Shown here: positions 1 to 11,440 of the stretch, piece by piece | Position numbering within the stretch: position 1 is the stretch's first letter | How the letters are laid out: each line of letters begins with the position of its first letter | Assembly (NCBI RefSeq): GCF_000002425.4 | Contig: NC_037271.1 | Span: forward strand, 434,001 to 498,000 | Source: Physcomitrium patens | Lineage: Eukaryota; Streptophyta; Bryopsida; Funariales; Funariaceae | Direction of reading: 5' to 3' | DNA: 64,000 nucleotides | Position numbers and translations under genes: made by a program | The notes under the pieces: model-generated | Seen by the model: the letters and a program-made list of their open reading frames with translations, nothing else | What the model was told of the DNA's origin: nothing | Databases searched by the model: none

Positions 1-204
1 TAGACCACCAAGCTCTACCCATATGAAATACCTATTGAGAGTAACCAAATACTCATATTATAAATCTAAAGACCATTATCTTATTGAAACATCAGTTGCG
101 CTTCCAAAATAACTCCAATATTGTACATTTTTCAAGATTAACCCTAAAGTTCTATGACCATGTTTCTTCAAAAAACACCCAAAATTTGACATTTCTATAT
201 GTTG

Positions 205-780
205 AAGTTTAAATGAGAATAAACTGTAAATTTGTAAATTGATATAAATGATGTGAATCAAATGTGTAAATTATAAATTGTAATACATATGTAAATTTAT
301 TGTAATGAATTGTAAATTGAAAATTGAAAATTGAAAATTGTGAATGAAATTCTTTTGTGTTGTTATTTTTATACATTGTAAAGTGTTATAAATGATGTGA
401 ATCAAATTCTATTATTTTGTTATTTTTTTATTGTAAATTGTAAATTGCAATAAATTGTAAATGTGTATGTTTGTATTGTACATTGTAAATTTAAGAATCC
501 AACTTTCAATTTCAAATGCAATTTCTATACCAATTTGATAATTCAAATGCAATATGAAATTAAACTAAAACTTTTACGATTATATACTGTCGTCTCTATA
601 ATTATAAAAGGGTTAGTTAACCCCTAAAGATCAACTGTCCTACAATGGGCTATTTTGTTTTGTTATGTTTTCTGAATCGTAAATTATAATAAACGGAATC
701 TATGTTTTTTTTGTTATGTTATGATTATAAATTGTAAATTTGTAATACATTCGTAAATTGTTATGAATGATGTGAACCAA
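205..780. repeat. AT-rich degenerate tandem repeat
   Basis: The stretch is dominated by short units related to TTGTAAA and ATTGAAA, for example three successive AAAATTG units near 315-340 and many TTGTAAATTG units. The phrase AAATGATGTGAA(T/C)CAAAT recurs near 247, 388 and 766, so a longer unit may underlie the short one. It has no coding appearance; a short minus-strand open frame at 76-261 is low-complexity and not convincing. One piggyBac-like end (near 617) lies inside it. Confidence 0.6.
617..660. mobile_element. piggyBac-like left end, fragment
   Basis: TTAA followed by CCCCTAAAGATCAACTGTCC closely resembles the left end of the element starting at 796 (TTAACCCCTAAAGGACAATAGTCC). Both continue into a similar T-rich phrase (GGGCTATTTTG and GGGGCTTTTTTG). 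It appears to be a second, truncated copy of the same end 179 bp upstream. No matching right end is seen between the two. Confidence 0.4.
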
Positions 781-795
781 ATTTGGACTCATATA

Positions 796-1730
796 TTAAC
801 CCCTAAAGGACAATAGTCCTATGGGGGGCTTTTTTGCGACCGAGCAGGTACCTGTGATGTCAATTTTCGATGAAAACTTTTGGATTTTTTGAGATTAGTA
901 GGCAATAACAAGATCTTTGTGGGAATGTAATTTTTTTTCAATTGGACATATAGGAAAAAAGTTATGGTGCCCGAAGTGGAATTGGCCATTTTGAACTAAA
1001 TTGGCGGGCAGTTCGGGCAGCCATGCTACATATCTCTGTTACCTTTAAGATTTTTTACATAAACACTTGATGTAATAACTTTGAGATTTTCCAAAAAAAA
1101 ACTATTTTGAGTACAAAATGCTCATTCTACCAAAAATCAAAGTTTCCTCACTGTTCTTGGGCAGTGTGCAAAAAAAAATTCTTCTTGCCTTCATAAAAGT
1201 TAGATTTTATTTTATTTTATTTTATTTTTTCTACTTGAAGAAAGGTTATCAATCTTTATTTTGACCATTTGAATTGGGACTTTATAAAATATTGAATTTT
1301 CGAGAAAAGAAATATGAATTTGCATTGTTGTGTATTCAACTTAATTAAACTGTTGTTTTTAATATGCTTCACTTTTCTTCTATGTCTAAATTTTTTTATA
1401 CAATTAGCCAACTTAGTCATCTTTGTCGTGGGCCAAAACCCCAAAAATCCATAGTGCGAAAATTCAAAGAAAAAAAAGTTAGAGTGTATCAACCTAGTCG
1501 GAAATAGTGCCAAAAATGTGTATTTTTGATCTTCAATTGCTATAATCTTTTAATCCATAAGGTCGATTTTAATGAATTTTTTTACCATCTACCACAATAA
1601 TATAGTTGAAGATTCAAGAGTTTAAGTTGGAAAATAATGATTTTATAGTCATTCATGCTTTTTGCATTGGAAATGGCAGTTTTGTAGTGTTTTTTTTGGT
1701 GAAACATAGTCAAGGAACTTTAGGGGTTAA
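796..1730. mobile_element. Non-autonomous piggyBac-like DNA element
   Basis: The segment starts with TTAACCCCTAAAG and ends with CTTTAGGGGTTAA. That is a perfect 13-bp terminal inverted repeat including a TTAA at each end, the target site used by piggyBac transposases. The body of about 0.93 kb is AT-rich and holds a TTTTA pentanucleotide run near 1208-1232. An 85-residue minus-strand frame (1256-1513) does not resemble a transposase. Related TTAACCC ends recur at 617, 25400, 38005 and 41137. The call rests on ends and target site only. Confidence 0.55.
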
Positions 1731-1801
1731 ATAGATTGGATAATCACATGGTTTTAGTATGAAAGTTTTGCCTTTTTCTTCATTGTTGGTAGTTTAACTT
1801 A

Positions 1802-1999
1802 TTGTATGTTTGGAGGGGCGAGGATTGCAAAGAGCTATTCAAAGCTACAATGGGCTTGATTGCATTCTCTGTGAAGTTGAATTTGCTCATTCACGAAGAC
1901 ACCAAAATGAGGCCATCACTTGCAAGAGTTGTAGAGGATTTGAAGGGTCCCCCCTACAACTTCAAAGTCCCTGATCGCCGTTTTAGATATACAATCTAG
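1802..1999 (+). pseudogene. Possible receptor-like kinase C-terminal exon fragment
   Basis: The frame encodes about 65 residues ending in a natural-looking stop. It contains IHEDTKMRPSLARVVEDLKG, the pattern seen in subdomain XI at the end of plant receptor-like kinases (cysteine/valine, acidic residues, then RPS followed by VV and L-G). After that comes a short tail. No kinase N-lobe, HRD or DFG motif is found upstream: the preceding 930 bp is a transposon-like element ending at 1730. So this is at best an isolated 3' exon or relic. The match is short and the identification is tentative. Confidence 0.35.
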
Positions 2000-2169
2000 T
2001 GCCATAGTTGTAAACATATGTTTTGAGCATTAGACAATATTATTTTAAAACATTTTGATTGCCTACATGGCCTTGTTTTTACGTTTGAAAAATGAATATA
2101 AATCAATTTCTCATGAATGTGTAATATTGTGAAGGTGGTAAATTTGTATCACTAATCTTGTATTGGAAG

Positions 2170-2790
2170 AAATAGTGTGAAAATAAGAGACGCACGCGTC
2201 CCCAACCCCTCACGTGCGGGCCCAAACCCACACGTGCGGGCCCCCAACCCCCGCGCGCCACTATCCTTCGCATGCACGCCTTCCCATCAGAGACGCGTGC
2301 GCCCCCTCAGAGGCGCGCGCACCCCCTACCCCTCGCGCGCGTGCCCCCATTAGAGACGCACGCTCCTTAGACGTCTCTGCCCAATCTCAAGCGCCCGCCC
2401 CCAGACACGCGCTCCCCTCCATGTCAGCTTTGTTCCTCGGAATATTTGGTGACATGTGAGACGCGTGGCAACCTAGGTGGACAAGGTAACTCCATTTTAA
2501 CTGTTCAGACGGTCAACCCTAAGTTGATCCAAAACGGCCCTCCCATGCGGACCGGACGGACGGACATGCGGACCGGACGGCACTTCGGACGGGGAGGTCC
2601 ACTGGACAACCCTGCCTCGTATGCGCGCGCTCCTTAGAGCGCGCGCGGCACTTATCAGAGCGGGCCGGGCTCCGAACAATACGCACAAGATTCACCGGGA
2701 CGCGAGCGGCCTAGGCTGGTACGCGCCCGGCCCAGCTTGATATGCGCGCGGCCCTCTCCCGAACTCGCCCGGCCCACTGAGGTGACGTGG
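2170..2790. repeat. GC-rich island with short degenerate repeats
   Basis: This block is strikingly GC-rich in AT-rich surroundings. Near 2210-2245 the phrase CACACGTGCGGGCCC occurs twice in tandem. Between 2290 and 2370 variants of AGAGACGCRCGCNCCCCC recur about every 25-30 bp. Near 2560-2580 GGACCGGACGGACGGACATG repeats in part. Open frames run on both strands, but they are rich in Arg, Pro and Ala and look like composition artefacts. It could be a repeat-family promoter or a CpG island; I see no gene. Confidence 0.45.
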
Positions 2791-2895
2791 AGAGGATTTG
2801 TTATGTCAGCACACGTGTTTTACCATGGGGTAAGCTTTAAAAACGATTTAGGGTTTGGAAGAAAAATTTTATACGCAACTTCCGAAATAAATTGT

Positions 2896-2960
2896 TGTCC
2901 GTCCGTCCGTCCGTCCGTCCGTCTGCTGTCTTTTGGCCCCTGTCCGTCCATTTAGGCAAC
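2896..2960 (+). repeat. (GTCC)n microsatellite with conserved tail, copy 1
   Basis: Five to six GTCC units are followed by GTCTTTTGGCCCCTGTCCGT and then CATTTAGGCAAC. The same arrangement, tetranucleotide run plus this tail, occurs at 17019-17090, although the flanks do not match. This suggests a short dispersed repeat, or the end of one, rather than a chance microsatellite. Confidence 0.45.
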
Positions 2961-5072
2961 TCTGCTATTATGTGTTAATAATTTTTTTAAATAAAAAAAA
3001 TTATCACTTTTGACATTTCTTTTATCACTTTTTGTTTAGCATGAAAAGTGATATGTCCACTTTACCATGTTTGCACCTAGGCAGTTGACGTGGAAGACTC
3101 CATGATAGGATTTAGAGAGGGCAGTGGCAGCCTTCCAACTTCATGGAATTTTTCTAATGGTCTTGCAACTAGAGTAAAAAAACATCAAAGAATCCAACAA
3201 GGGTCTTTAGGAGACTTCAATAAAATCTTATTCTATTATAAGATATATATTTGAACATATATGAATATTGTACAAGTAGGGGCCACATTATATTAGGACC
3301 CCATTGTTGGCCCCATTCAAACTTCACAAGTTTTAACCAATAGGATTGCTTAAATTTTGCAAATTGGACACAAAGATTTTATGATAGAACCCAATCCAAT
3401 TTTTTCCTCATCCTGTATTGTTTACTATGTAACACAGGATTGGCACCAAAACTTTGGACCAACCCAAGGTTTTGATATACATGAGCTATGGCAATGTGGC
3501 ACCCACAACCAGGATGTGCTTATGAAGTTGTGTGAACATAAGTAAAGAAGCTAAATCAATGGCAAGCTATTCTAATTAGACTCTACAGGCACAATTTGCC
3601 CCAAGGGGTGTTGTCAAGGAATTCAAGCAAACCACGTACACTGATTCACTAAGCTAGTGCAGAGGTGAAGGTGAAGCTGTTGGATGAGATATGACTATGG
3701 CTGCAACTGTGAACTTAGTGAGTTGGATGCACAAGCAGGACCATCTTCAATGGGTTTAAAAATTATAGCAACCCTTAGTATACTAAAAAGGTTCATTAGT
3801 GTAGTGTAAGAGATAGTGTTGTTAATAATTAATAAAGTCTGTGCTTGGAATTTTAGGCAATGGATGTCATTTAGACAAGGTGGATGGTACAGTACAACCA
3901 GCAGAAATAAGTTCAGTATCACTTCGGGCAGCTGCTTTCTCTGCTAGTGTTATGTACTTCGTGAGAATATGGCCATGCATTCATTGCGAAAGCCATATAA
4001 ACAGAATCCATACTCGTCATGCAACAGTGTCACATCGTCTGCTGCAGACTTGTTAGTTCAAATCAGAACACAGGTGAAATAAGTTAATAACTTATATGTT
4101 CATATTTATTTGATGAGAAAAATGAGCAATTTGAGAATCAAAAAGTAAAGCCACGAGTCACTGAATGGGTCTCTTATAACTTAGGCATGTAATATTGTTG
4201 AAAAACAACCACTCCTGCCATCGTTTCCTAACTATGTTGAGACTCACGAGAGTTGGTACACTTAGGCTTATAGAGCATTTGGACTTATACTCAACCATGT
4301 CATAAATTCCATATTGTTTTCTAAACCATTTTCTTTCCTTCAAGCATGCATCCTGTTTTCGAAGTTCACCCACATAGCCTACTCTAAGTTTGTCTAGTCT
4401 ACAGCAGCAATAACTTATGCCTCTTGTACTTGGGAAGTGCATGTACTGTGATACATATAGGCTACAGATTCCGTGTCCCTTTGTATTTCTGGCTACAAAT
4501 TAACTGTCATGATGGTCTGTCCTGGCTGCATGCATGAATGGCTGACGCGTTAAATTCTTTTAACTGCGCCGTCATCCAGTCGATTCACAACATCGGCGGC
4601 GTCACATCATTTTCTCTTGATCATTGGCAACAATCGAGAAAATTGAAAATTTCTTTATATCGTGCTGAAGACAGATTATCTAGAGGCATAATAGCACACC
4701 TAATGGAGTACTTAAGAACAAGAGCCATACCTAGTACCCTCAACCCCAAGTTCTGCGGCACAGCTCCAATTTCGCCTAATTCCCGTGACGTTCCAGACTG
4801 CTGAATCTGCGCTGAGTCTGCTTTTCGATTCTGTCGAGTCTGTCATCTGCTTCGTCATCTGTACTGTGAAACACTGGCCGTAAGTTACTCCAGATTCCGT
4901 TGTGTTCTTAGTCACATATTTCGAGCTCTGCATTTAATTCTCCATCCCAGGGTCATACAAGGAGACACGACAGTCGTGAGATAAGTTGAAGAACTGCTTA
5001 CAGGATACTGTACGTTTTAGATTGGTGAGATTTCGAGAAACATCATAAGAACAAGACATCTATCATCCTAAG
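2961..5072. other. Intergenic stretch, no gene recognised
   Basis: Base composition changes from AT-rich to balanced from about 3.9 kb towards the DUF674 gene. Open frames here are short, overlap on both strands and show no family motif. The last few hundred bases (about 4550-5070) presumably include the promoter and 5' UTR of the gene starting at 5073, but I see no clear TATA element to place a start site. Confidence 0.4.
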
Positions 5073-6330
5073 ATGGCGGAGACAGTTGGCAATGGCGCTG
5101 CAACAGCCACAAGCACCACCACATTTGAAGTATCCGTGCTTCGGTGTAGGAAGACGGGTCGAGTACTGCTTCTGGAGGCAGGGAAGGACTTCGTTGATAC
5201 GCTTTTCAGCTTCCTCCTTCTGCCAATCGGCATCATTATTCACATGCTGAAAAATGCAGGTAGAGTCCATGCCAAGCCACCAACTTTATATGTCCTATAC
5301 ATTGTTTGTCCTGCTGTATGTAGGACATGATCCACGTGCCAGCTAGTTCTGGATTTCAATCAAACAAGCTAAGGATGTGAAATCCGACGCTGATTGAAGT
5401 GATCGGTGGGTGATGTTACGAAGAAGTTCCATATACACTGGTTTTTAAGCAGTGCAGAATATGGATGACGCTGCTGTGAGCACGATGAAATGGTTTGGTG
5501 TAACATGTAGCAGGTGGTCGAGTGAAGGCTTTGGACCTCGGAATCTCAAGTTTACATAAAAGCGTGGAAAAACTAGACCGCTCTTTCCTTCATGTGGACA
5601 AGGCAAGTCTTACGCAAATCAGGCCTGCTGTGGTCGACACATGCGTGTCGACAGGTCTGCTCCAATGCCTGGAAGCAGGAGAGACAAAGCCGCGTCCCGC
5701 CACATTTGAATTGCCTGGAGTTTATTATCGGACCAACTGCGTTTGCTATGGCAGCCAGAACAAACTTTCAAGCACTCGCGGTACTCGCTGCACACATGGT
5801 TGTGGTACTTACAATCAGGAAATGAGACTTCTCTCCGGAGATCGTGAAAGTCTGGAAAAGGGTATACTTGACAAATTAGTCCACGACCTAGACCTTGAGA
5901 AAGCCACTTGTTCTAGCGACCGAGGATTTGTGAGGGAGAACGTGACTTACATGGTAACCGACAATCTGGAGGTCATGCCCTCCACAACCGTTAGATGTAT
6001 CCAAGTGCTTAATAAACTCAAGGTCGCCACTCTTGCTGATCTGGAGAGCACTGACGTCAGTATCGGCATCATCGAGGTTAATTTTTACCCATTTAATTTT
6101 TTCTTCACTTCCAAGTTTTTGAACTTTTCAGCTTCACTGACATACGGTCGTAGCTAGGCTATGCTGTTTCGATTTGATCTATTGATGTTACAACCTCTTG
6201 ATTACTCGACCCTTAATGATTTCATCATAAGTGTGATCTTGAGTACATTTACTGTATTCAGATCCTCCAGTTGCTGCAAGCGGCACTTTCCTCAAGTACT
6301 TGCCTCGATGATATTTTTACCAAGAAATGA
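5073..6330 (+). CDS. DUF674 family protein, three exons
   Basis: The inferred model is exon 1 at 5073-5259, exon 2 at 5514-6076 and exon 3 at 6262-6330, all with GT-AG borders and compatible phases, giving 272 residues. Exon 1 carries the family's N-terminal signature (LEAGKDFVDTLFSFLLLPIG). Exon 2 begins GRVKALDLGISSLHKSVEKL and contains the second signature around NVTYMVTDNLEVMPSTT followed by LNKLKVATLADLE. Exon 3 supplies the usual helical end ILQLLQAALSSS. DUF674 proteins are a plant family of unknown biochemical function. The reading frame is open throughout this model, unlike the tandem copy at 7596-8526. Exon 2 also reads on past its donor, so a retained-intron form ending near 6157 is possible. 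The start is the first ATG before the conserved block. Confidence 0.8.
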
Positions 6331-7595
6331 TGTTACAAACGTTCCAGTACCATCAAGGTTCCGAAGATGGCAAATCACTCTTTTGGCAAGAGGTAATAGT
6401 TCGTGTTTAGGGGTCAATTCCAGTTTCCGAATATGCGAAGTAGAACGAAGCAACATATTCCCCCAAGAACGGTACTTGTATCCCTTTATACTTGTGCGGA
6501 CAAATAGCTATTATTCCTTGAAGACTGATTTCTATTATGGTATTAAATTTTCGAACCAGTTTATACATCCTTGTATTGAGTGCAACTTTTTCCAGTTCAA
6601 CATGCATAACGTGATTCAGTACAGTAATCATTTGTAGGTTGTAACACTCGTAATCACTAGAACTAATTCGTTTGTTAGAAATTCCACTATGTTACGATAT
6701 GTTGTATTTCCAAGACTGCGAAATATTTAAGTTACGACTAGACATTATTCTTCTTTCTCTGGAAAAGAGGATGTATCACATTGAACTTTCCACAGACCCT
6801 TAAAATCAATTCCATGCGCTGTGAACCCTTTCCAATATGAGTACAATCCATACGCGCCACGAAAATTTTACACTTTCGTCTGCATTGCACATTTGCGAGT
6901 ACAAATGAAACGTGGGGTAAGTGCAGACGTAAATTACTGAGCGTCAAGTTGGACATTTTTGCAATGAAGTGATGTACGTGATTATGCCATATATTATTAC
7001 AAATCACATTCAGATGTATTCGGTGAGAAGGAATAATCCTTCACCTAAGGAAACTATGTCAAACGCTAATTACATGTGTTGTAAATAATCAGTCCTGTCG
7101 TCAATTGAGCTTTTGATTGTCAGTATTATTTGTTAAGCTCCATCGCCGTGGCTGTGGCCATCGTAATTAATTTGATTGCGCCGTCATTGTCCATTCACTC
7201 TAGCGGCGTTTCTACATCTCACTCAGGCTGAGTCGCATTCACATTAGAATTTGCAAAATTCTCCCAATTAACGTGAAACACAGAAGATGAAGAGCCATTG
7301 CTCATCGCATGATTGACACTTATCTCCGAAGTCATATTTTCCTTCACAGGAATGTCTTAGACTACCCCTGCACCCTCCGCTTCACTCATTTAGAGTAAGA
7401 TGTTGTCACTAGCAAGTCTTGTGAGTGTGCGAATTAGGCCGATCGGCCGAGTTTTTTCATCTTCAGAGTATCATGGTCATTGCAAGAGTTAACGTCGTGA
7501 CTTAAGGTGCTTGCAGTGAAGCGTGACGTGGTTGAGTAGGGGTTGGATTAGTCATTTCTTCTGTGAAAACAGTGCAAGCCTTCTACTAATCCAAG
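6331..7595. other. Intergenic spacer between DUF674 copies
   Basis: This is moderately AT-rich unique-looking DNA between the two tandem DUF674 loci. It presumably holds the 3' UTR of the first and the old promoter of the second. Minus-strand frames at 6407-6631 and 6738-7007 have no recognisable motif. Confidence 0.4.
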
Positions 7596-8526
7596 ATGTC
7601 GAAGATTGGCCAAGAGGCTGCATCGGCCATGAGCAGCATTTCTATCCAAATATCGGTCATGCGCTGTAGGAGGATTAAGCAAGTTCTGTTCGTGGAGGCG
7701 GGCTAGGACTTCGTGGACACTCTTTTCAGCTTCCTGCTAAACCAGTTGGCACCATTATTCATATGCTATCTACGGCAGGTGGAGTGCATGCTAATATCAC
7801 TGTCATTTGAATTTGAACCGCGTGCCACTTTTGGTTTTGATCAAGACGCGATGGGGTGGTTGTATCGTGAAATGCTTTAATCCACATGTGTTATTTAGCT
7901 GTTTGCAGTCACAGTGCGAATTATGAAAGGTGGTGATTGTTCAAGCATGACGAAATGATTTAGTGTGACATGTGGCAGAGGTTCAAGTGAAGGCTATGGG
8001 TGGAATCTCGATCATTCAAGAGCGTGGAGAAACTAGGCTCCTCGTTTATGCATGTGACAAGAGTCGGCTACTGCAGTCTCGACCTGCAGTAGCCGAGACA
8101 TGCGGATCGGTTGGTCTGCTCCAAGACCTGGAGGCACCAAAGATAAAGTGTTCCAGTAAGTAGAAAATTATATTTCCCGGAGACCATTATCGGTGCGGCA
8201 GCGGCTGTAATTGCTCCCAACTTTCAAGCACTCAAGGTACTCCTTGTAATGGATGTCCTTAAGGTTCTTACAATCAGAAAATGAGTGTTCTCCCCGGAGA
8301 TCTTAAAAGTCTGAAAAAGGATATAATTGACAAATTAGTCCAAGAAGATCTAGCCACTTGTCCCAGCAACCGAGGATTTGTGAGGGAGAACATTACTTAC
8401 AAGGTAACCGAGAACCTGGAGGTCATGCCCTCCACGACCATAAGAAGTATCCAAGTGCTCAATAAACTCATGGTCGCCACTCTTGCTCATCTCGAAAGTA
8501 TTGATGTCGTCGTTAGCATCACCCAG
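7596..8526 (+). pseudogene. DUF674 tandem copy, broken
   Basis: The order and spacing match the intact gene at 5073-6330. The ATG at 7596 begins an exon-1 homologue ending at a donor at 7779. An exon-2 homologue runs from about 7980 to 8526 and ends at a GTAAAT donor. The exon-1 copy has TAG at 7704-7706 where the intact gene has a lysine codon (GKDFVDTLF), then a one-base deletion in the FSFLL(L)PIG region. The first half of exon 2 is read in shifted frames. The second half is open again from 8281 and keeps the signature ITYKVTENLEVMPSTT. No exon 3 was found. Translation of a family-length protein is therefore not expected. It is probably a local duplication that decayed. Confidence 0.75.
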
Positions 8527-9520
8527 GTAAATTTCTACCCGTGACATTCTCTCCAAGTGAGCAGCTGTTCTGAACATATGTTACGCTCAGAAGGATTTGA
8601 TTTTAAAGGCTTTTAACGTTTCAAACAGGAGCGCATTCGCACACATTGCCAATGTTGTCTTACTTTTCGAACGCAACATGTCAACTCTGCAGAATGATCA
8701 ATCGTGGTGACGTTGGTTTTATACGATTGGTGAGCTACAAACATCAATCAAGACCGTAAATCGTTGGAAACTAATCTGTGGCAAATCCCCAATTTCTGTT
8801 ATGCTATATATCTGAAACATCAGCATAAATACTTGGTCCAGTATCTCTTCCACTCGAAAAACATGTCCAACCGCTTTACAGCCACATTTATAGGACCAAC
8901 TTCTTGCACCAATAGACAACCCGATAGCATAAGAGACCGATAACCTACTAGCCTGCACACATATTTTATAAATTAAAACCAACTGATGAAGGGAATCAAT
9001 AAATGTTGTATATAATGAAGCATTAAGAACCCGATTAAGTATTCCTCAACTTCTACCCAGAATGAACAGCAATGTTCGAACCTGGAAATAACTTCGATGT
9101 GAGCAGAATGTGGAATTGCAGCATAGAACAGAAATTCAGGGCACAGAAAGTAACAACGTGGAAACTGCAAACATATGACCATTCGAATGTCGTCTCCAGT
9201 TCCGCCTCGAAGGTCCGCAGAAACTGAAATAATTTCTAACCCTAACTGAGACATTCTCTAACGATCCACCCTATGTGAAAAAAACCGTTTGGGTATACAA
9301 TCTTCACTGTCTTCACTGCTTTAAAAATGTCCCAATTACACTGAAAAGTCCCAAGTATCCAAAAAAACCGATACTATGCTACGTCGAGGATTACGAGTGA
9401 GAAAAGAAGAAACTAGCGAATGAAGCGCTTGGAGAATTTAATCACCACACGACACTGAAAGCCGCACAGAATCAAGGACGGAAAATGGAAATGTAAAAAC
9501 ACTGGAAGAAATCATGCTCC
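8527..9520. other. Intergenic, no gene recognised
   Basis: Two minus-strand frames of 87 and 93 residues (8719-8982, 8973-9254) are present but resemble no family I know and overlap each other. I see no repeat structure here. Confidence 0.35.
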
Positions 9521-9607
9521 TGCCCAGACAGGGGCTTGCCTGGAATTGGGCACTTGGGAGTCCAATTGGGCATTTATGCCCAATTCCAGGCAGTCACCTG
9601 CCTGGGC
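9521..9607. repeat. Imperfect inverted repeat (hairpin)
   Basis: The left arm (TGCCCAGACAGG, then GCCTGGAATTGGGCA) is mirrored by the right arm (TGCCCAATTCCAGGC, then CCTGCCTGGGCA), with about 20 bp between the inner arms. It lies 17 bp beyond the stop of the minus-strand gene at 9624-9887, so it would fall in that gene's 3' UTR. It may be a small foldback insertion or an RNA hairpin. Confidence 0.6.
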
Positions 9608-9623
9608 AGAGGCATGGCTCTTG

Positions 9624-9887
9624 CTAGTGAAAGCGAGGTCCCAGTGCAAAGGTGAGGAGCAAACCTGGGGGCGGAGGGTCATATGATGAGGCAGGAGCTG
9701 GCAGTGGCAGTCTCCTGAACCTGCTCAGCCATGTGGGGGGGGGGGGGAGCTCGACCCCCGGCCAGCTCTTGCACAGGCACACGCTCTTCTCCTTGTCGGC
9801 GATGGCATTGTACACACCCGGCACGGGCCTCCCGCACCCGCCCCATGACGTCTTCCCCCACTTGCTGCACTCCACCGAGTAACACAT
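9624..9887 (-). CDS. Small Cys/WPGV-motif protein
   Basis: This 87-residue frame starts at an ATG preceded by a purine-rich (GA-repeat) leader, typical of a plant 5' UTR. The N-terminal half follows a pattern I recall from small conserved proteins: CYSVECSKWGKTSWGGCGR, then VYNAIADKEK, then CLCKSWPGVE. Members usually show CxxCGK-W-GCG and C-C-WPGV, suggesting a metal-binding fold of unknown function. Here the second cysteine of the first pair appears as tryptophan (CSKW), so metal binding may be altered. After WPGV the frame crosses a run of 13 C on the coding strand (9735-9747) that encodes four prolines. The tail beyond it is low-complexity, and length changes in that run would alter it. 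Confidence 0.5.
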   Translation of the reverse strand: MCYSVECSKWGKTSWGGCGRPVPGVYNAIADKEKSVCLCKSWPGVELPPPPTWLSRFRRLPLPAPASSYDPPPPGLLLTFALGPRFH

Positions 9888-9989
9888 CCCCCTGCCTCTC
9901 TCTCTCTCCCTCCCTCCTCCTCTTCAAGCTGCCTGTCGGAACTCCCTCCACCTCGAACTAAGGTTTCTGTAGGTTCCACTCAATTCTTC

Positions 9990-11440
9990 ACACAACGGAG
10001 TGTGGACTTTGTACGATGGAACCTCCAACTTCCATGAAATAACTTTACATGGACGAAGCCTGCTATGTGGGCAAAGAAGTGACTTAATAGTTGCTTGAGA
10101 AGCCGCTTAATGGTAGTATAAGTAAAGGCCTTCGAAAGAAGGCAACATCTCACTCCAAGCATTGTTTGGCATACCTTGTGTATTCTATTTGGTTGTGCAA
10201 GCATTTCTCTACCTCTATTGAATTTCAATATTTTTTCCAATACCCAAACTTATAGAACAAACCAAGCCAATTAGCTTGTTTTAAGCCGACACAATATTAT
10301 TTAGCACCTCCCTACTTCCTTCAAACATACCTATGCTTAAGCTTGATGCAATTCACTTCATTGAAACTCTCTCAAGAATTATGTGGATTTAATCCAACCT
10401 AATTATTTATGTAAATGTTCTTCCAAATTCAACTCTAACTTCATACACTGACACTTCTTTTAGCTTGGTGAAATTTTTGACAATGTTCTCACCTAAGACT
10501 CAAATATTGGAACCTTTTAATTCCAAGCTCTTTTACAATTCAACTTCTCCAAAATCTAGCCCCTTAAAAAAAGATTCAAAACACCTAAAGTTTTTGTTGA
10601 AAATAACCTAAAATCTAAATTCTTGGAATAAAAAGAAACAAAATAGGATGATGAGACAAAATAAATTCTCCAATTGCAATCTTACAACCTTTGAATCCCT
10701 AAACCCTGTCAGACTTATTGATTGGCATGTACAACACATTGTTGTCATGTAATTAGTTGTATAGTATAAATGTATGATGGTATTATGATAAGAGCAAATT
10801 TGGATAAATTCCCTCTTAAATTTTCCTTGAGTTTACAAGTTCATATCAAATTAGTTTTGACCAAGAAGGTTTATTGAAAGGAAAAAGAAAGGAATAGAAA
10901 TGAATAGAAAAAAAATATAGTTGTAGAATTAATTGGCTTTTTGCAAAGGTACATCAAAGATAGCTTGATAAGGATCTGAGATGGAGGTTTATGGGCATGA
11001 GGTGGCATGGAATGGTTTAAGGTTGAAAGAAATGAGACATAAGTGGACTTATGACTCTCCTTCCCTCTCTCCCTCTCGCTTGGACTTTCCATTTTGGTTA
11101 TGACCTACCACTCTTGGCATGTTTTCTTGGTTTTTATTTAGTCTTTGATTCTAAGATTTTGGAAGGTGGTTCTTCTCTTTGTAGGATTTTTAGAATGCTA
11201 TCACAAGCTCTAAAAAGAATTAGTATGAAGCCATGGTGCTCAGTAGAATAAAGAGGAATCTGCTCCTATACTTCTAGGAGGGTAGTAGCTTTGATCATTC
11301 ATAAAGTTTTGTACAAAGTGTCTTTTAAAGTGAGCTTTAAATGTGGTTATGTTATGTAAGTAGCTTTGTTTAGAGATATTTCATGTGCAATTCCAAGATA
11401 GTATGAAGTCATAGTGCTTTGTTGAGTGGAGATGGGTCTG
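9990..11440. other. AT-rich intergenic DNA with repeats
   Basis: Apart from the inverted repeat arm at 10040-10230 and the diverged short repeat near 11200-11440, nothing coding is seen. Minus-strand frames at 9980-10240 and 10871-11092 are repeat-derived or low-complexity. Confidence 0.35.
10040..10232 (-). repeat. Inverted repeat arm, partner at 15210-15400
   Basis: Reverse-complementing this segment gives CAATAGAGGTAGAGAAAT, AGGTATGCCAAACAATGCTT, TTCTTTCGAAGGC and AAGTCACTTCTTTG in the same order and spacing as the plus strand near 15220-15395. I estimate roughly 80-85% identity over about 170 bp. The parent repeat family is not recognised. Confidence 0.7.

Noticed and set aside
9652-9979. 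Several overlapping frames on both strands in the GC-rich stretch
   Set aside because: Low-complexity Pro/Ser/Arg-rich shadows of the 9624-9887 minus-strand frame and its purine-rich leader.
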